Shown: positions 8,419 to 19,300 of the stretch, in pieces
How the letters are laid out: every line of letters begins with the position of its first letter
How positions within the stretch are numbered: the first letter of the stretch is position 1
Source of the DNA: CAZXYS01 sp964645005
GTDB taxonomy: Bacteria; Bacteroidota; Ignavibacteria; Kapaibacteriales; UBA2268
Reading direction: 5' to 3'
NCBI GenBank assembly: GCA_964645005.1
Contig: CAZXYS010000027.1
Span: 1 to 58,627 of the forward strand
DNA: 58,627 bases
Program-made: the position numbers and the translations under genes
The notes under the pieces: generated by a model
Told to the model about the DNA's origin: nothing
Seen by the model: only the letters and a program-made list of their open reading frames with translations
Databases searched by the model: none

Positions 8419-10488
8419 TCAGGGAATATTTGTTTGTTCGCCGCGATTGTTCCAGCTAACATTGAGATCGCGAGTTGTTATTATGCCGTTCATTCTTATG
8501 TCCATGCGGTGATATATGTTTTCTATATCACGTGAATCCCAGATGCTGATTCGGTCAGTTTCATTGATTCTTCCATCGGCGTTAACATCCCCGCCGTACA
8601 TACCGTAAAGAAGCGAACCGGTTTGGTCAAATCCTATGGGTTTTAATGCTGACTGCCTGCCCATGATATTTGCCGGATTGGAGAAATCCAGGACGCGCCC
8701 GACGGTTTCAGGATAAATTCCTACTTTGTTTTCAGTAATTATAGCAAGGTGATTTCTGTGTCTGATGGCTATGAAATAGCTGCCTGAGTCGATATTTCCT
8801 TTGTCAAGAAGTACGGGAGAAATGCCGTCCAGATCGACTATTTTGCCGTCCATACGCAGGAAAGCGGTTCGATAATATCTTTCCTGAGAAGTAAATTCAG
8901 GTCTGAATTCCAGCAATACCCAGTCCACAACTGAATCGGGAATTTGATCTACATGTATAAACGGGCGTCTCGGATCGAGGTTATACGGATATATATCAGG
9001 CGGAGTATTTGGTATAAGCCCTTTTTGCGTAAGGTCATTAGCCATGGAACCATAGCGGAATGGTCCTTCCAGCCAGACTTTCGAACGAAGGACAAGTTCC
9101 AATCCGCCCGGTTTACCAATGGCAAAATCGCCAATAGTAGATACTGGTGCATGACTAAATGCCCACTCCAGAGTGCTGTCGACAGTCGGTACTTCTGATT
9201 GTTCATTGCTCATCCAGGTACTGCCATTCCAGCGCTCCAATACAAGTTCAGGTACGGGCAGATTATTAGTTTCGTCTTTAGCTTTATTATCAGTAATTCT
9301 CCAGCCGTATCCCAGTTCAGCCTGCAGATTGTCCTGTATATCGTTTCCGGTATTATCTTTTGCAGTTATCTGAATAAATCTGTGTACTTTTTCAGTTCCG
9401 GCGGGATAGTGCGGGAAAGTCTTCGGTTTTACGCGGAAAGTTATTTCGCTAATACCTGCCGGCGGCTGCTGATCAAACTTAATGTAAGTATAAGGATTAT
9501 TGAACAGAACTTTCGAGCCGTTCAATAGTATCGATGTACGCCTGAAATTACCGTCGATTTCAGCATCCTTATGGTCGAAGATAGGATCTTTTGTATCAGT
9601 ATAAGTAAGGGTAAAGGTGCCCGATTCTTCGGTGTTCACGCGGGAGGCGAGATACAGGGTGTCGTTGACCGTGACATCTCTGCCCATATCTATACCTTCG
9701 GTGGTGCTGACATAGAGATTCCGCAAGCCGGTGGAATCGGTTTGATAGGGGGTTTCAGGACCGCTGGTAAGCTTTCCGGCGCCTACATAATGAACTGAGA
9801 CCTTATCTCCTTCAAATGTAGGATCGTAAGCAAGAGAAGCTCCGACATGCCTTATGATCCTAATAGAATCCGCCAGATTAAAGTTATCCGTATCGCTGTT
9901 GCGGAGTTCGCCGCGGGTGAGTTCCAGTTTGTTGTTAACACTGAATCCTCCGCCGTTGATGATATCCACTCCGTGTGGATTGTCGATGTTAATTCTTGAA
10001 AAGTCACCATTTCCTTCCAATGTCTGGCTGCTTACCTCGCGATTGAGTCTTACATCCTTTTTGCCTTCGACATCGGATTTTTCCTCATTTTTTACTGAGG
10101 CTTTAGCGTGGACTTCGATTGAGTCGACAACAACTTCAGTTTTTTTAAAGATAAGTGAATCTAAAGCTGTCAGAGGATTATAAATTTTAGCCTCTATTTC
10201 AGCGGTATCAACATAGCGTCTGGTTTGACCATAAATTAATAATTGGTAGTAGGTAGAATTGGGGACTATTTGTCTGTTGAATTTTTTATCGGAGGTAAAT
10301 TCGACACGACCGCCAATTGTATCGGGCATACCATGAACAGCGCCATGACTCCGAATTCTGAGGGTGCCGTTATTTTTGATCTTAGCCTGCTGTTTTTCAT
10401 TTTTGAATATAACATATTGAGAGCGGGCGCTTTGCACAGAAGCGGCGCTCAGGAAAATTATCATCAATATGTAAACTATTCTTTTCAA
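8419..10488 (-). CDS. secreted beta-rich protein with C-terminal dockerin-like repeats
   Basis: 689 residues beginning with a signal peptide (MKRIVYILMIIFLSAASVQS). The body resembles the adhesin-like repeats of the giant protein encoded upstream, with many short beta strands (NNKLELTRGELRNSD, VNDTLYLASRVN). At about 480-620 comes a segment of a type common in Bacteroidota surface proteins: KVWLEGPFRYGSM, IPDSVVDWVLLEFR, DGKIVDLDG and YFIAIRHRNHLAI. The end carries dockerin-type calcium-loop repeats: GDVNADGRINETD and then a second weaker loop MNGIITTRDLNVSW. There is no obvious T9SS domain, so attachment or secretion may differ from its operon partners. It is the first gene of a three-gene operon with the 448- and 650-residue proteins. 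Confidence 0.83.
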   Translation of the reverse strand: MKRIVYILMIIFLSAASVQSARSQYVIFKNEKQQAKIKNNGTLRIRSHGAVHGMPDTIGGRVEFTSDKKFNRQIVPNSTYYQLLIYGQTRRYVDTAEIEAKIYNPLTALDSLIFKKTEVVVDSIEVHAKASVKNEEKSDVEGKKDVRLNREVSSQTLEGNGDFSRINIDNPHGVDIINGGGFSVNNKLELTRGELRNSDTDNFNLADSIRIIRHVGASLAYDPTFEGDKVSVHYVGAGKLTSGPETPYQTDSTGLRNLYVSTTEGIDMGRDVTVNDTLYLASRVNTEESGTFTLTYTDTKDPIFDHKDAEIDGNFRRTSILLNGSKVLFNNPYTYIKFDQQPPAGISEITFRVKPKTFPHYPAGTEKVHRFIQITAKDNTGNDIQDNLQAELGYGWRITDNKAKDETNNLPVPELVLERWNGSTWMSNEQSEVPTVDSTLEWAFSHAPVSTIGDFAIGKPGGLELVLRSKVWLEGPFRYGSMANDLTQKGLIPNTPPDIYPYNLDPRRPFIHVDQIPDSVVDWVLLEFRPEFTSQERYYRTAFLRMDGKIVDLDGISPVLLDKGNIDSGSYFIAIRHRNHLAIITENKVGIYPETVGRVLDFSNPANIMGRQSALKPIGFDQTGSLLYGMYGGDVNADGRINETDRISIWDSRDIENIYHRMDIRMNGIITTRDLNVSWNNRGEQTNIP

Positions 10489-10589
10489 ATTATTAAAATA
10501 TGATTAACTATTGTTAATAAAATGCTTGGTTTCTCCCTTACACATTAAAAGAGGAGACTCCCCCTCTTTCTGCATTCAACGTAATAACC

Positions 10590-10632
10590 CGATAAAAATT
10601 ACCCAAATGGCGGTAATGAATACCGCCATTTG
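10590..10632 (-). terminator. intrinsic terminator of the 833-residue protein gene
   Basis: A perfect 12-bp stem pairs 10604-10615 with 10621-10632 (minus strand CAAATGGCGGTA, loop of 5, TACCGCCATTTG). Read on the minus strand it is followed by GGGTAATTTTTATC. It begins 15 bp after the stop codon of the upstream gene, which separates that gene from the following operon. Confidence 0.8.
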
Positions 10633-10646
10633 AGTTTATTTCAATA

Positions 10647-13148
10647 TTAATCTTCACCAACTTCTATGACGCCGTTGTTAACGATTTGACCTTTGTTAAG
10701 CAACTTGGCAGCACGAACCGTTGATATTCTGCCGCCGCCGCCATTATCGGTTTCGCTCGAAACCCAGAGACCCTGAAGGTCATCTGAATTAGCACTTGTA
10801 CCGTCCCAGGCGATGATCTTATCAGTATTTTCGTTGATCAAGCCGGGATCTTGCTGATTTTCAAGACCAAAGATGTAAACATGGTCGGCTGAGTGATCAT
10901 CATCCTGGTTGTAGATAGCTAAGCCAACTCTTGTATTGTTAGCACCAGGATAATCTGTTCTTGTGATCTCAACACTCTTAGATAATTGCCAGCCGCTTGT
11001 ACCTATTGCTCTTGAGCCATTGCCGCCGTTGTTGCCAATCATGGCGTCGGTTTCCGGTGTGTCATGGGCATAAGTGCCGCCGATGTTGATCGGGTCGCCG
11101 TTATGACCGGTAAAAACAGCGTGCCTTACGATAGCATGCTCGTCGGTGAACGGGGGACGCCCTTCGTCCCATGTGTTCGGGTCAGACCAACGACCGTTGT
11201 CAACAGTGATTATGTAGTTTTCCTGGTCGGTAAGAACGATAGCCGAACTCTGACCGAGAGCCTGGAAGCTTTCTCTGGAGTCTGCCGCAGCAACCATGTA
11301 TATAGGAACCGGATTAATATCCGGATTAGTATTATCAGTACTATATTCCAGATAATGCCAGTCAGAAGAAAGGGTATCTCTACTGATCCCTTCATAGTTT
11401 TTCATGTTCAATTTCTCGAGGCGGTCGCCGCCGTCGCCTTCCAGCATTCTCATATCGCTTTCGTAATTGCCATTGCTCGAGTATTCACTTGGAAGATATG
11501 CGACTCTCAACTGATCGATTTTGCCTGATTCATCAGCATCCGAATTTGCTCTCATCCATCTTGCTACATCAACTGTCGGTGCAGTCGGGGCATCGATGTC
11601 GCCGCGGTTGTACGCCTGAGTGTATTCCCAAACATCGAGCTGGTACCAGCCGCCATCGGCTGTAGGAGCCTCAGAGAATGAAAGAAGTGTTTGAGTGTTG
11701 TGGAAAGTATAAGTACTATCCAGATCATAAGCTTCGCCGCTGAGATTATACCTTCTCATCTTACCGAGAACCTGTGAAGGTGCTGCGCCGCCGTCATAGT
11801 AGAAGGCACCGTTAACAGTCATAGCGAGATAATCTGCGGAAGTGTCGGCGAATGTAACCGTACCGGCATTGCTTGACAATGTACCGATGTGGAATTCATC
11901 TCTTACCCAGCCTCCGTCTGCGTCTGAGTCAAATGTATTGACTCCGCCGCCGTCGACGAAGAGGTTGGAGTAGGAATTAACTTCGCCGGAGCCCTGGACT
12001 GTACTCATAAGGTCCTGTCCGCCGCCGTCGTAGATTACGCGGGAGCCGTCGCCGAAGAGGACGTTATCCCTCTGTGCGCGGTTGTTGGTGATCGAGCCGG
12101 TGACATACATGTCTGCGTTCTGACCGATAACGACCTGATTGCTGTCGCCATCAGCAAGAGTCATTGCTCCGTTGATGTCGATATCGCCGGTCGCATCGTC
12201 AACTGATTTCAAACTTCCGAATGTGCCGGTGCCGTCGTCAGCAATGTTGACATCGCCGTCGAAAATAGCATCGCCTTCACCTGCTGCACCGCCTGTTAAG
12301 GTTAGTGAGAGAACACCATGGGTGAGTGTGTTAAGTCCTGTGAAGGATGCGCTGCCGACGTCGGGAATTGTGATATTACCGGTGTTAAGTGTTACATCGG
12401 CATTGAATGCCATATCCTGTCCGCCGGTAGTGAAATTACCGTAGTCGGTGCCATTGCCGTCACCTACAATTATATTACCGTCGGTTGAAGAACCCGTACC
12501 GGCTTGCTGGTTAATATACATGTCGTCGAGGACTGTTAACTGGGAATTGTCGATGCCAGTGAAGTCTTCGTCCACATATACTTCACCGCCGGCTCCGGAG
12601 GCAAATTCGACGATTTTGTCGCCGCCGCCTTCGATCTGCAGATTGTTATACCTGTTAGTACCGGCAGCCGCTCCGTTTTCAGGTGCAATGACCTGTGGAT
12701 CAGCCCAGTTTGTGTTGACACCGTCATAATCATAGTAGAATGTTCCGGCGTAGGTGCGGTCACCTGAGTTGGGTTGATACCACATGTAAACGTAGACAGC
12801 GTCCTGGACATTCTTTTCGCTGCCTTCAAGTGTAAGGTTGAAGTACCAGCGTGGTTGAACGTCCTGACCACCTCCTAAGTCCGTATCCGCCCATTCTACA
12901 TAGCCGGGGATACGATTGGCAGCGTCCCTGCCGAGATCAACGCCGGTTGTGGATGTGAATGAGCCGCTTTCGTCAGCATCTCCTAACATACGGATAGTAC
13001 CTACATTGGCGGTATCCGTAGTACCGGCGTAGTATACGCCGGAGGAGTCATTTTGGAAATTCTGCGCGAAAATTTCTCCTCCTGCAAATGCCAATAGTGC
13101 CATCAGCATTATACTGAAGAGAAAGTTAGTTGATTTGTTTTTTTGCAT
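10647..13148 (-). CDS. secreted adhesin-like protein with G8-like module and conserved acidic tail
   Basis: 833 residues. A signal peptide ends in GGEIFAQ. Residues about 25-500 are Gly/Asp/Thr-rich beta repeats (for example NADVTLNTGNITIPDVGSAS). A module at about 640-790 opens with DNGRWSDPNTWDEGRPPFTD, the same 'NGxW...W' signature repeated six times in the giant protein encoded upstream and similar to the start of G8 domains. The C-terminus, LLNKGQIVNNGVIEVGED, matches the giant protein's tail (ATIKNSGVIEIGED) and is not a canonical T9SS domain. Asp-rich loops suggest calcium binding (inference). Translation should be strong: a perfect AGGAGG lies 5 nt before the ATG. A terminator follows the gene, so it is probably monocistronic. 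Confidence 0.85.
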   Translation of the reverse strand: MQKNKSTNFLFSIMLMALLAFAGGEIFAQNFQNDSSGVYYAGTTDTANVGTIRMLGDADESGSFTSTTGVDLGRDAANRIPGYVEWADTDLGGGQDVQPRWYFNLTLEGSEKNVQDAVYVYMWYQPNSGDRTYAGTFYYDYDGVNTNWADPQVIAPENGAAAGTNRYNNLQIEGGGDKIVEFASGAGGEVYVDEDFTGIDNSQLTVLDDMYINQQAGTGSSTDGNIIVGDGNGTDYGNFTTGGQDMAFNADVTLNTGNITIPDVGSASFTGLNTLTHGVLSLTLTGGAAGEGDAIFDGDVNIADDGTGTFGSLKSVDDATGDIDINGAMTLADGDSNQVVIGQNADMYVTGSITNNRAQRDNVLFGDGSRVIYDGGGQDLMSTVQGSGEVNSYSNLFVDGGGVNTFDSDADGGWVRDEFHIGTLSSNAGTVTFADTSADYLAMTVNGAFYYDGGAAPSQVLGKMRRYNLSGEAYDLDSTYTFHNTQTLLSFSEAPTADGGWYQLDVWEYTQAYNRGDIDAPTAPTVDVARWMRANSDADESGKIDQLRVAYLPSEYSSNGNYESDMRMLEGDGGDRLEKLNMKNYEGISRDTLSSDWHYLEYSTDNTNPDINPVPIYMVAAADSRESFQALGQSSAIVLTDQENYIITVDNGRWSDPNTWDEGRPPFTDEHAIVRHAVFTGHNGDPINIGGTYAHDTPETDAMIGNNGGNGSRAIGTSGWQLSKSVEITRTDYPGANNTRVGLAIYNQDDDHSADHVYIFGLENQQDPGLINENTDKIIAWDGTSANSDDLQGLWVSSETDNGGGGRISTVRAAKLLNKGQIVNNGVIEVGED

Positions 13149-13153
13149 TTAAG

Positions 13154-13159
13154 CCTCCT
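13154..13159 (-). promoter_or_regulatory. strong Shine-Dalgarno of the 833-residue protein gene
   Basis: AGGAGG on the minus strand, 5 nt before the ATG at 13148. Full-length Shine-Dalgarno sites are rare in this window (the others precede the small leader ORF at 25332 and the GYD gene at 58159). It fixes the start codon and suggests high expression. Confidence 0.75.
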
Positions 13160-13263
13160 AAAAAGTTGATAAAATTTAAATTAAATACAGTTGTAACTTT
13201 GTTTTCATATTTAACACCTTTTACTAATGTTCTTTATATTATCAATTATTATACCTTTGTTCA

Positions 13264-13279
13264 ATAAGTAATACTACTT
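13264..13279 (-). promoter_or_regulatory. shared upstream motif, copy 1
   Basis: The minus strand reads AGTAGTATTACTTATT, a partial inverted repeat (AGTA...TACT). It is identical to the copy upstream of the PD40-OmpA gene and 14/16 identical to the copy upstream of the giant gene. It lies about 116 nt before the ATG of the 833-residue protein gene. The rest of the 244-bp gap is AT-rich with nothing else recognised. Confidence 0.5.
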
Positions 13280-13392
13280 AAAATTAATTTATTTTCATTC
13301 TATTTTCAAAGTTTTTTAACCAACTAAATATAATATAATGAATAATTTTTAATTAAACAATAATTTTTATTTAAAAAATAATTAATTTTCAT

Positions 13393-16300
13393 TTAATCTT
13401 CTCCTATTTCGATTACACCACTATTTTTGATAGTTGCATTTGAATTAATAACATTTTTTCTTATCGCGAAAGCGTCAACATTTAAATTAATTTCGAGAGT
13501 AGATTCTCTTGTGTTCATGAAATTACCATTGACTTCTATCGGAGTTAAAACTTTTTTCGTACCCGGCAGATCGGTTCTGAGATTGCCGAAATATTGCGGG
13601 TAGCCAAAGGGATCAGGGATAATTGTTTGTGTTCCGTAAAGCCTGATAGTGGTATTGGAACTGAGAGCAGGCGAATAATCATAAACTGTGAAATTGGTGA
13701 TTGTTTCATTTTCATCTGCGTTAAGGGTGCTGTCGAAACTCAGGACTGCGTTTCCGTAGAAGCCGAATATGCCTTTGGGGTCGAGATCACATTCAAAGCA
13801 GTGCATTTTGTTGGTACGCATGTCCAATTCGGAATCGCCCTGGAGGAAAAGAGTATCGAGTTCAGGTTGGGGCATATCAAGATCGATAATGTGGAAGAAG
13901 CCGCCTGAGGAACCTCCGATTTCGACATTATCCGATTGCTCGTATTCATAATTATTAGGATAGGCTCCCGATGGACAAATTGTTCCTGAATGTGATTCGA
14001 ATGACCAGGAATTGTGGTCCGTCCATGAGCCGCTGTTGCGGCTGTAGAATGTGCGGGGCCAGACTTCGCCGAGGTAGAATTCGCCAATACCTTCCCATTT
14101 TTCCGTAGGATCTGTAAGGCGTACTGAAGCTATTCCAAGATCGAAGCCTAATTCGCCGTATTCTCGCTGAGTCCATTCGGGATTTTCGGTTGGGATGCTT
14201 CGTCTTCGCATTACCGCCAGGTTTGTATTGAAGTCGATTTCTGACGGTGGGAATTCGAATAGTCCATTCACTACTCGAGAACCGACGGCAAAGCCGCTGT
14301 CTGGGAATGGCGCTACTCTCCAATATCTGTTCAGTGCTTTGTCGGGATCCAATCGATGACCTGAATTTTGATTATTGCCGGGCACGTCTGGGAGTGGGAA
14401 TAGGTTAATTGCTTCGACAAGACCTGCAGATTCGTCACCAACTGAATTTTCGAAAATCATCGTCGCCGGAGTATATGTAGCCGAGCCGTTGCCGATTTCG
14501 AATTTGACGGTTACATCACCGGCGCTGATCGGTTTTGCAAGGGCGCCGTCTACATAGCCTTGATCAGGTGTGTTTTGGGTGACTGTTCCACCGGTATGAA
14601 CGATTACTTTTCTGCCGGAATTTCTGACATCGATAACTGATTGGTTCTCGAAAAATAGTTCATTCCTTACCTGAATATGAGAATACTCTCCAACGCCGGT
14701 TAGAGTATCGACTTTCAAATTCTGTCCGTCATTGATATTGAAATTGTAGAAATCAAGTCCTTCGGTGTTACCCATGAGGAAAGTATGCGATGAGGGACCG
14801 ACGAGACTAAAGCTTGCCGCTGTGTCCAGATATACGCCGTTGTTTTTAATGAAGAGATCCTGGTATAATTGAACGCTTCTATATCCCGGTTTTAATGAGC
14901 CCTGGATGATGGAGACGGAATCCCTGACTTTGAGATCGGAGGCACCGACCGGATTGGATATGAATACGTTGTTTGTCGGAGCTGAGGGATTATTAACAAC
15001 AAGAGCGGCAATACTGTCAGGGAGTGCTTCACCTGTATTTTGTGAACCGTGGATAGTATTATAAACATAAATGCTGACACCGAAATTTCTGAAATCGGTG
15101 AGAACTGCGCCGCCGGGCACACCTGCCTGATTGATCCCGTTAAGGTGCATTACGCCAAGGATACAGCTATCTTTCAAGACGAAGGAATTTCCACGAATTG
15201 AACCGATATTTCCTTCGATGTATAATTCACCGGGCAGTCCATTATATTTTTCGACCTGTGTTAAGAGAATTCTGGGCGAAAGTCCGTCGGGTACGTATAT
15301 TTGCTTTCCGTTACCTATGAATGCCTGATCGTTAATATGTTCGTCCTCGCCCGGATAGCGCCCAAGTTCATTCAAAGTGGAACCATAGCTAACGGTTGAC
15401 CAATTGCCGGGATTATCCCAATCACCGTCATTGATACTGTAAAACGGAATACCCAGAGGTATAGCAACTATAACATCTCCGAAATCCCTGTTATACGTTG
15501 ATTTTACGTAATTTCCCCGTTTTACCGGCGTATAAAGCATAGTCCATGTTCCCGTATCAGGGCAGGCAGCGGGCGGGTCGGGGCAGGGCGGCTGGTAGAG
15601 GTGATGTTCGAAATTGAGTGTGTCTTCCTGAAGATCTCTGATATCTTCGGGATTGAGATAGTATGTTGTCAGTGAAAATGTTCTCGTGCCGAGGTCAAAA
15701 CCTCCGGTATTGGAAATATTCCAGTACGATTGCACATTACTTTCGGTTTTTACTCTAGCTGAATCGATTACGGGATGATCGAAACCATAATTAACCACCC
15801 CGACAAGTCCTTCCGTGCCGTCGTTGCCGACTGTTTCAAATGCTGCCGGTCTATATTCTGTTATTGTACTTGAACCAACTGCAAAGAATACATTTTTATT
15901 GCCAGTGCCAACTGTTCTGTATAATCTTCCGTCAATATGTCCCAGACCATTCCTTAATATCTGCGGGTTGCTTCCACCGGACGGGCTCATTTCCACATTC
16001 AGGGCGTTGGTTCTTGCGTCCAGTAATGAGGCGTTGTTGGCAGAGAATTCCAGAGTATTTCTGACAATTAAATTGGAATTGTCGCCGGAGGATTTACCTA
16101 ACAATACTCTGCCGCCGTTTTTATCGAGTCTGAGATTATATAATTCCAGTCCGCCGGCGTTGTCATTGTAAAGAGTCTGAGTGTTACTCGATCCCGTCAG
16201 CACAAGTAGTCTCGGATCAGTAGGGCTGGAGCCGGAAATCGGATCGAAAACACCGTAATTATCGAGGCTGCCGGCAAGATTCACAGTGTTGCCGCGCAGT

Positions 16301-19300
16301 TCCATGATATTTAAGTCATCAATGATCCAGTCATTATCAATTGTGAAAGTTTCCTGAGTGATCTGAGATTTGACCGTATCGATACCATTTCCGGCAGCAT
16401 GCAGGTTCCAGACAGGCATCATACCCGCTATTTTAATAACCGCACCGGATTGTGTAACGGCACCGCCTGTGCCGGTTTGGATTTCTCCACCGTTCATACC
16501 GGCGCCGTTAACAGCGCTGCCCCTGTAATCTGCTGCGGCGCCGGGAGTGCCGTTCGCAATAATAATTTCTCCACCGTTCATGGTGAATGAGGAGGTTGTA
16601 TTGGTTATGTCAAAGCCTATAAGAGCAGTATTGTTGTTTCCTTCAGTTAAAACCTGCGTAGTTCCGTTTGCTTCCATTTCGAAATTGACGTTAGAAATAT
16701 CTACAAATCTTGTGAAACAGCCGGCTATATCGAGTTTGCCATCGTTGATATTAATTTTTGTACCCGTTTTATAATATAGATTTTCATCGGTTTCATCTCC
16801 GATGGTCATATCGCCGCCGTCGAGGTTAAGTGTGGTGTTAACGTTTGTTGTCAGAGTTGACGAGGAGCTTATCATGCCGGTGCGGATGTCAAATCCGGTG
16901 TAAGTACCCATGAAAAGTTCATTGTTACCGCCGGAGATGTACATATTTTCATCGACACTGAGTCTGGTAACACCTTTTTCCGGTTTAAAGATATATGATG
17001 CCGGGCTTGCTGCTGTTGCCGCAGCGAAAGTCTGGGAGCTTATGTCCAGTGTATCAGAGAGACCGCCGTCTTTATTGAGTTCGACTCTTTGAATGCCGCG
17101 CCAGACGCCCTCACCGTCAATAGTAGTCAGAGTGGATGATCCGGTCATTTTCAGGACTGTGTAGTCATTTGTACCGCTGACAAAGTCGATATATCCGCCG
17201 TCGGCAGACTGAGAGTAATTGTAAAGATCATCTTCGAGGATCAGTGTGTCTTTACGACTGCCGCCAGTAGTCCCGTCTATAATTCCATCATTCATAACCG
17301 ATAGGGGATAATGCAGGGCTAAAGTTTTATTTTGAGGTGCAGAGCCAAATGTTAGCTGTCCGTTTGTACCAAAGGTACCACCTATTCTGAGGAGGTCAGC
17401 CTGTATGGAATCTTTGTTATAGGTTATTTCATATCCGTCAACATAGACTGTATCTTCATCGAAGATTTGCCCCGGGAAGTATGAAGAGGGTGGTCCGGTA
17501 TGGCTTTCATTTGACCAATTAGAAGATACATCCCAAACGCCTGTATTAATACTGTAAAATATTCTGCCATCGAAGAAACTTCTGGCTTCTCCTGCTGTCC
17601 AGTCTCCCAGAAAGACTGGAGAATTGTTCACTTCGATAGGTGAGGGGTAAGCTTTCGGAGATTGACCTACGTTAATTTCCCATCCGCCGGTTAGCTGATA
17701 GACTGCCGGAATGTATTCATTAACATCGCCTGTAGTATCGACGTCTTCATAGGTCAGGTCAAATGAATTTGCCGATATGTTGGAAATATCTTGAGTTTGC
17801 ACTCTCCAGTATTTTTTGAGTAGATTAGAACCGGGTGCCTGCGGATGTATTCCTTTATGTAATTGTAAGGATAGTGCGGGGGTCCCGGTGTAAGATCCTG
17901 TGAGGCTTATATCTGCCGGATTATAGACTGTGTCTACCCCAACCGGGAAGAAGAATGATTTCTGTCCGCTGGCAGTAGAAAATTCCTTATTTAACCAGCC
18001 GGCATCTGATTCACCGGATACCTGTATCATGCGGTTCTGTCCGAAGCCGCTGCCACCCTGTGCAAGGGAAGCGTTGTTTTCTAAAGTTAATGTTGTACTG
18101 TTATCCAGAACAAGTAAATTTTCCGTTTGAAAATTGAAAGTACCTTCGACTTTAGCTTCGTAATTGGTCATTGATTCGGCAAGTGAGAGATATACATTGT
18201 TTGTGTCTTTGTCAATTCTAACATCATTGAATGTTACAGTTTCCTTGCCTCTTATAGTATCCGGCTGATCGCCGTAGAATCTTACTTCCGCATTGCCATG
18301 GTCGAAACCGTTAGTCGTATCATTTATAAAATCACCGGCAAGATTAATATCATTGCCGTTGGCATCGAAAAAGCCACTGATGATCTTTACGGAATCTCGA
18401 ACATTTATTTCTTTTCCGAGATTAGTTCTGCTGCCGTTGCTGCGAGGGCTGTTCATCTGAATTGACCAGAGATTTTCCGGCAATCCCGAGCCGGTACTCT
18501 GGGTAATAACCGGGCTGCTGTTCATAATCTCGATAGTATAGTCCTCTACTTCACCCGTTTCGTTTCTGCTGCAGGGACCTTCCGCATTTGTTCCGCTTCT
18601 ATCGGATACCCTCATTCTTGTAACGCCGGGATTAGTTCCAGCAGGTACGGTAAAATAGTCTGTTGTCAGTTCGCCATTGTTAATCTCGTCAACAACCATT
18701 TCCCCGGTATCATAAAAATCTCCGTCATAGTTGAAATCTATCCATACGCGCCATCTTCTTGTATTATTATCATCCGGCGTCAACACCAGCCGGTAGCTGT
18801 CGCCGGCATTCATAACAGCCGATTTCCAGGCAAAGTAGAAATATCCGTCTTCCCGGAGCGAATCCGCAGAAATATTATCCATTATTGTTGTAGGTGTATC
18901 ATCCTGTACCCGCACTCTTTCAGTGTATCTATAGCTGGCATTCCACGAACGCGGATCGCAATACTGCATCCATGTTCCACCAACAACGGGCGTATAGCCT
19001 TCCGCAGTATAGATGATATTCATACTATCCTTATATGTACGCGCCCAGCTTATGACATTACCACGTCCTGTAGGTGCAGGTGTAATGCCGTCTTCAGAGC
19101 CTACCTCGATATAAGAGCCCTTCTCGGCTGTGAAAGCTACCCCCCTGAGCACATGTTTCCCAAGGGCAAGATTTCCCGAACTCTCAACATTAACAGCGGG
19201 ACCAAAATATGCATTGGCATTGCCGGAATATAGATAATTTGTACCAATATTTTCGTTCAGAGCTACCCGCTTGTTATTGCCAATATAAGCTACATCGTAC

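Noticed and set aside
10243..10503. Overlapping antisense ORFs across the surface-protein genes (this and many similar)
   Set aside because: They lie opposite well-supported genes with signal peptides and domains; they are compositional shadows.
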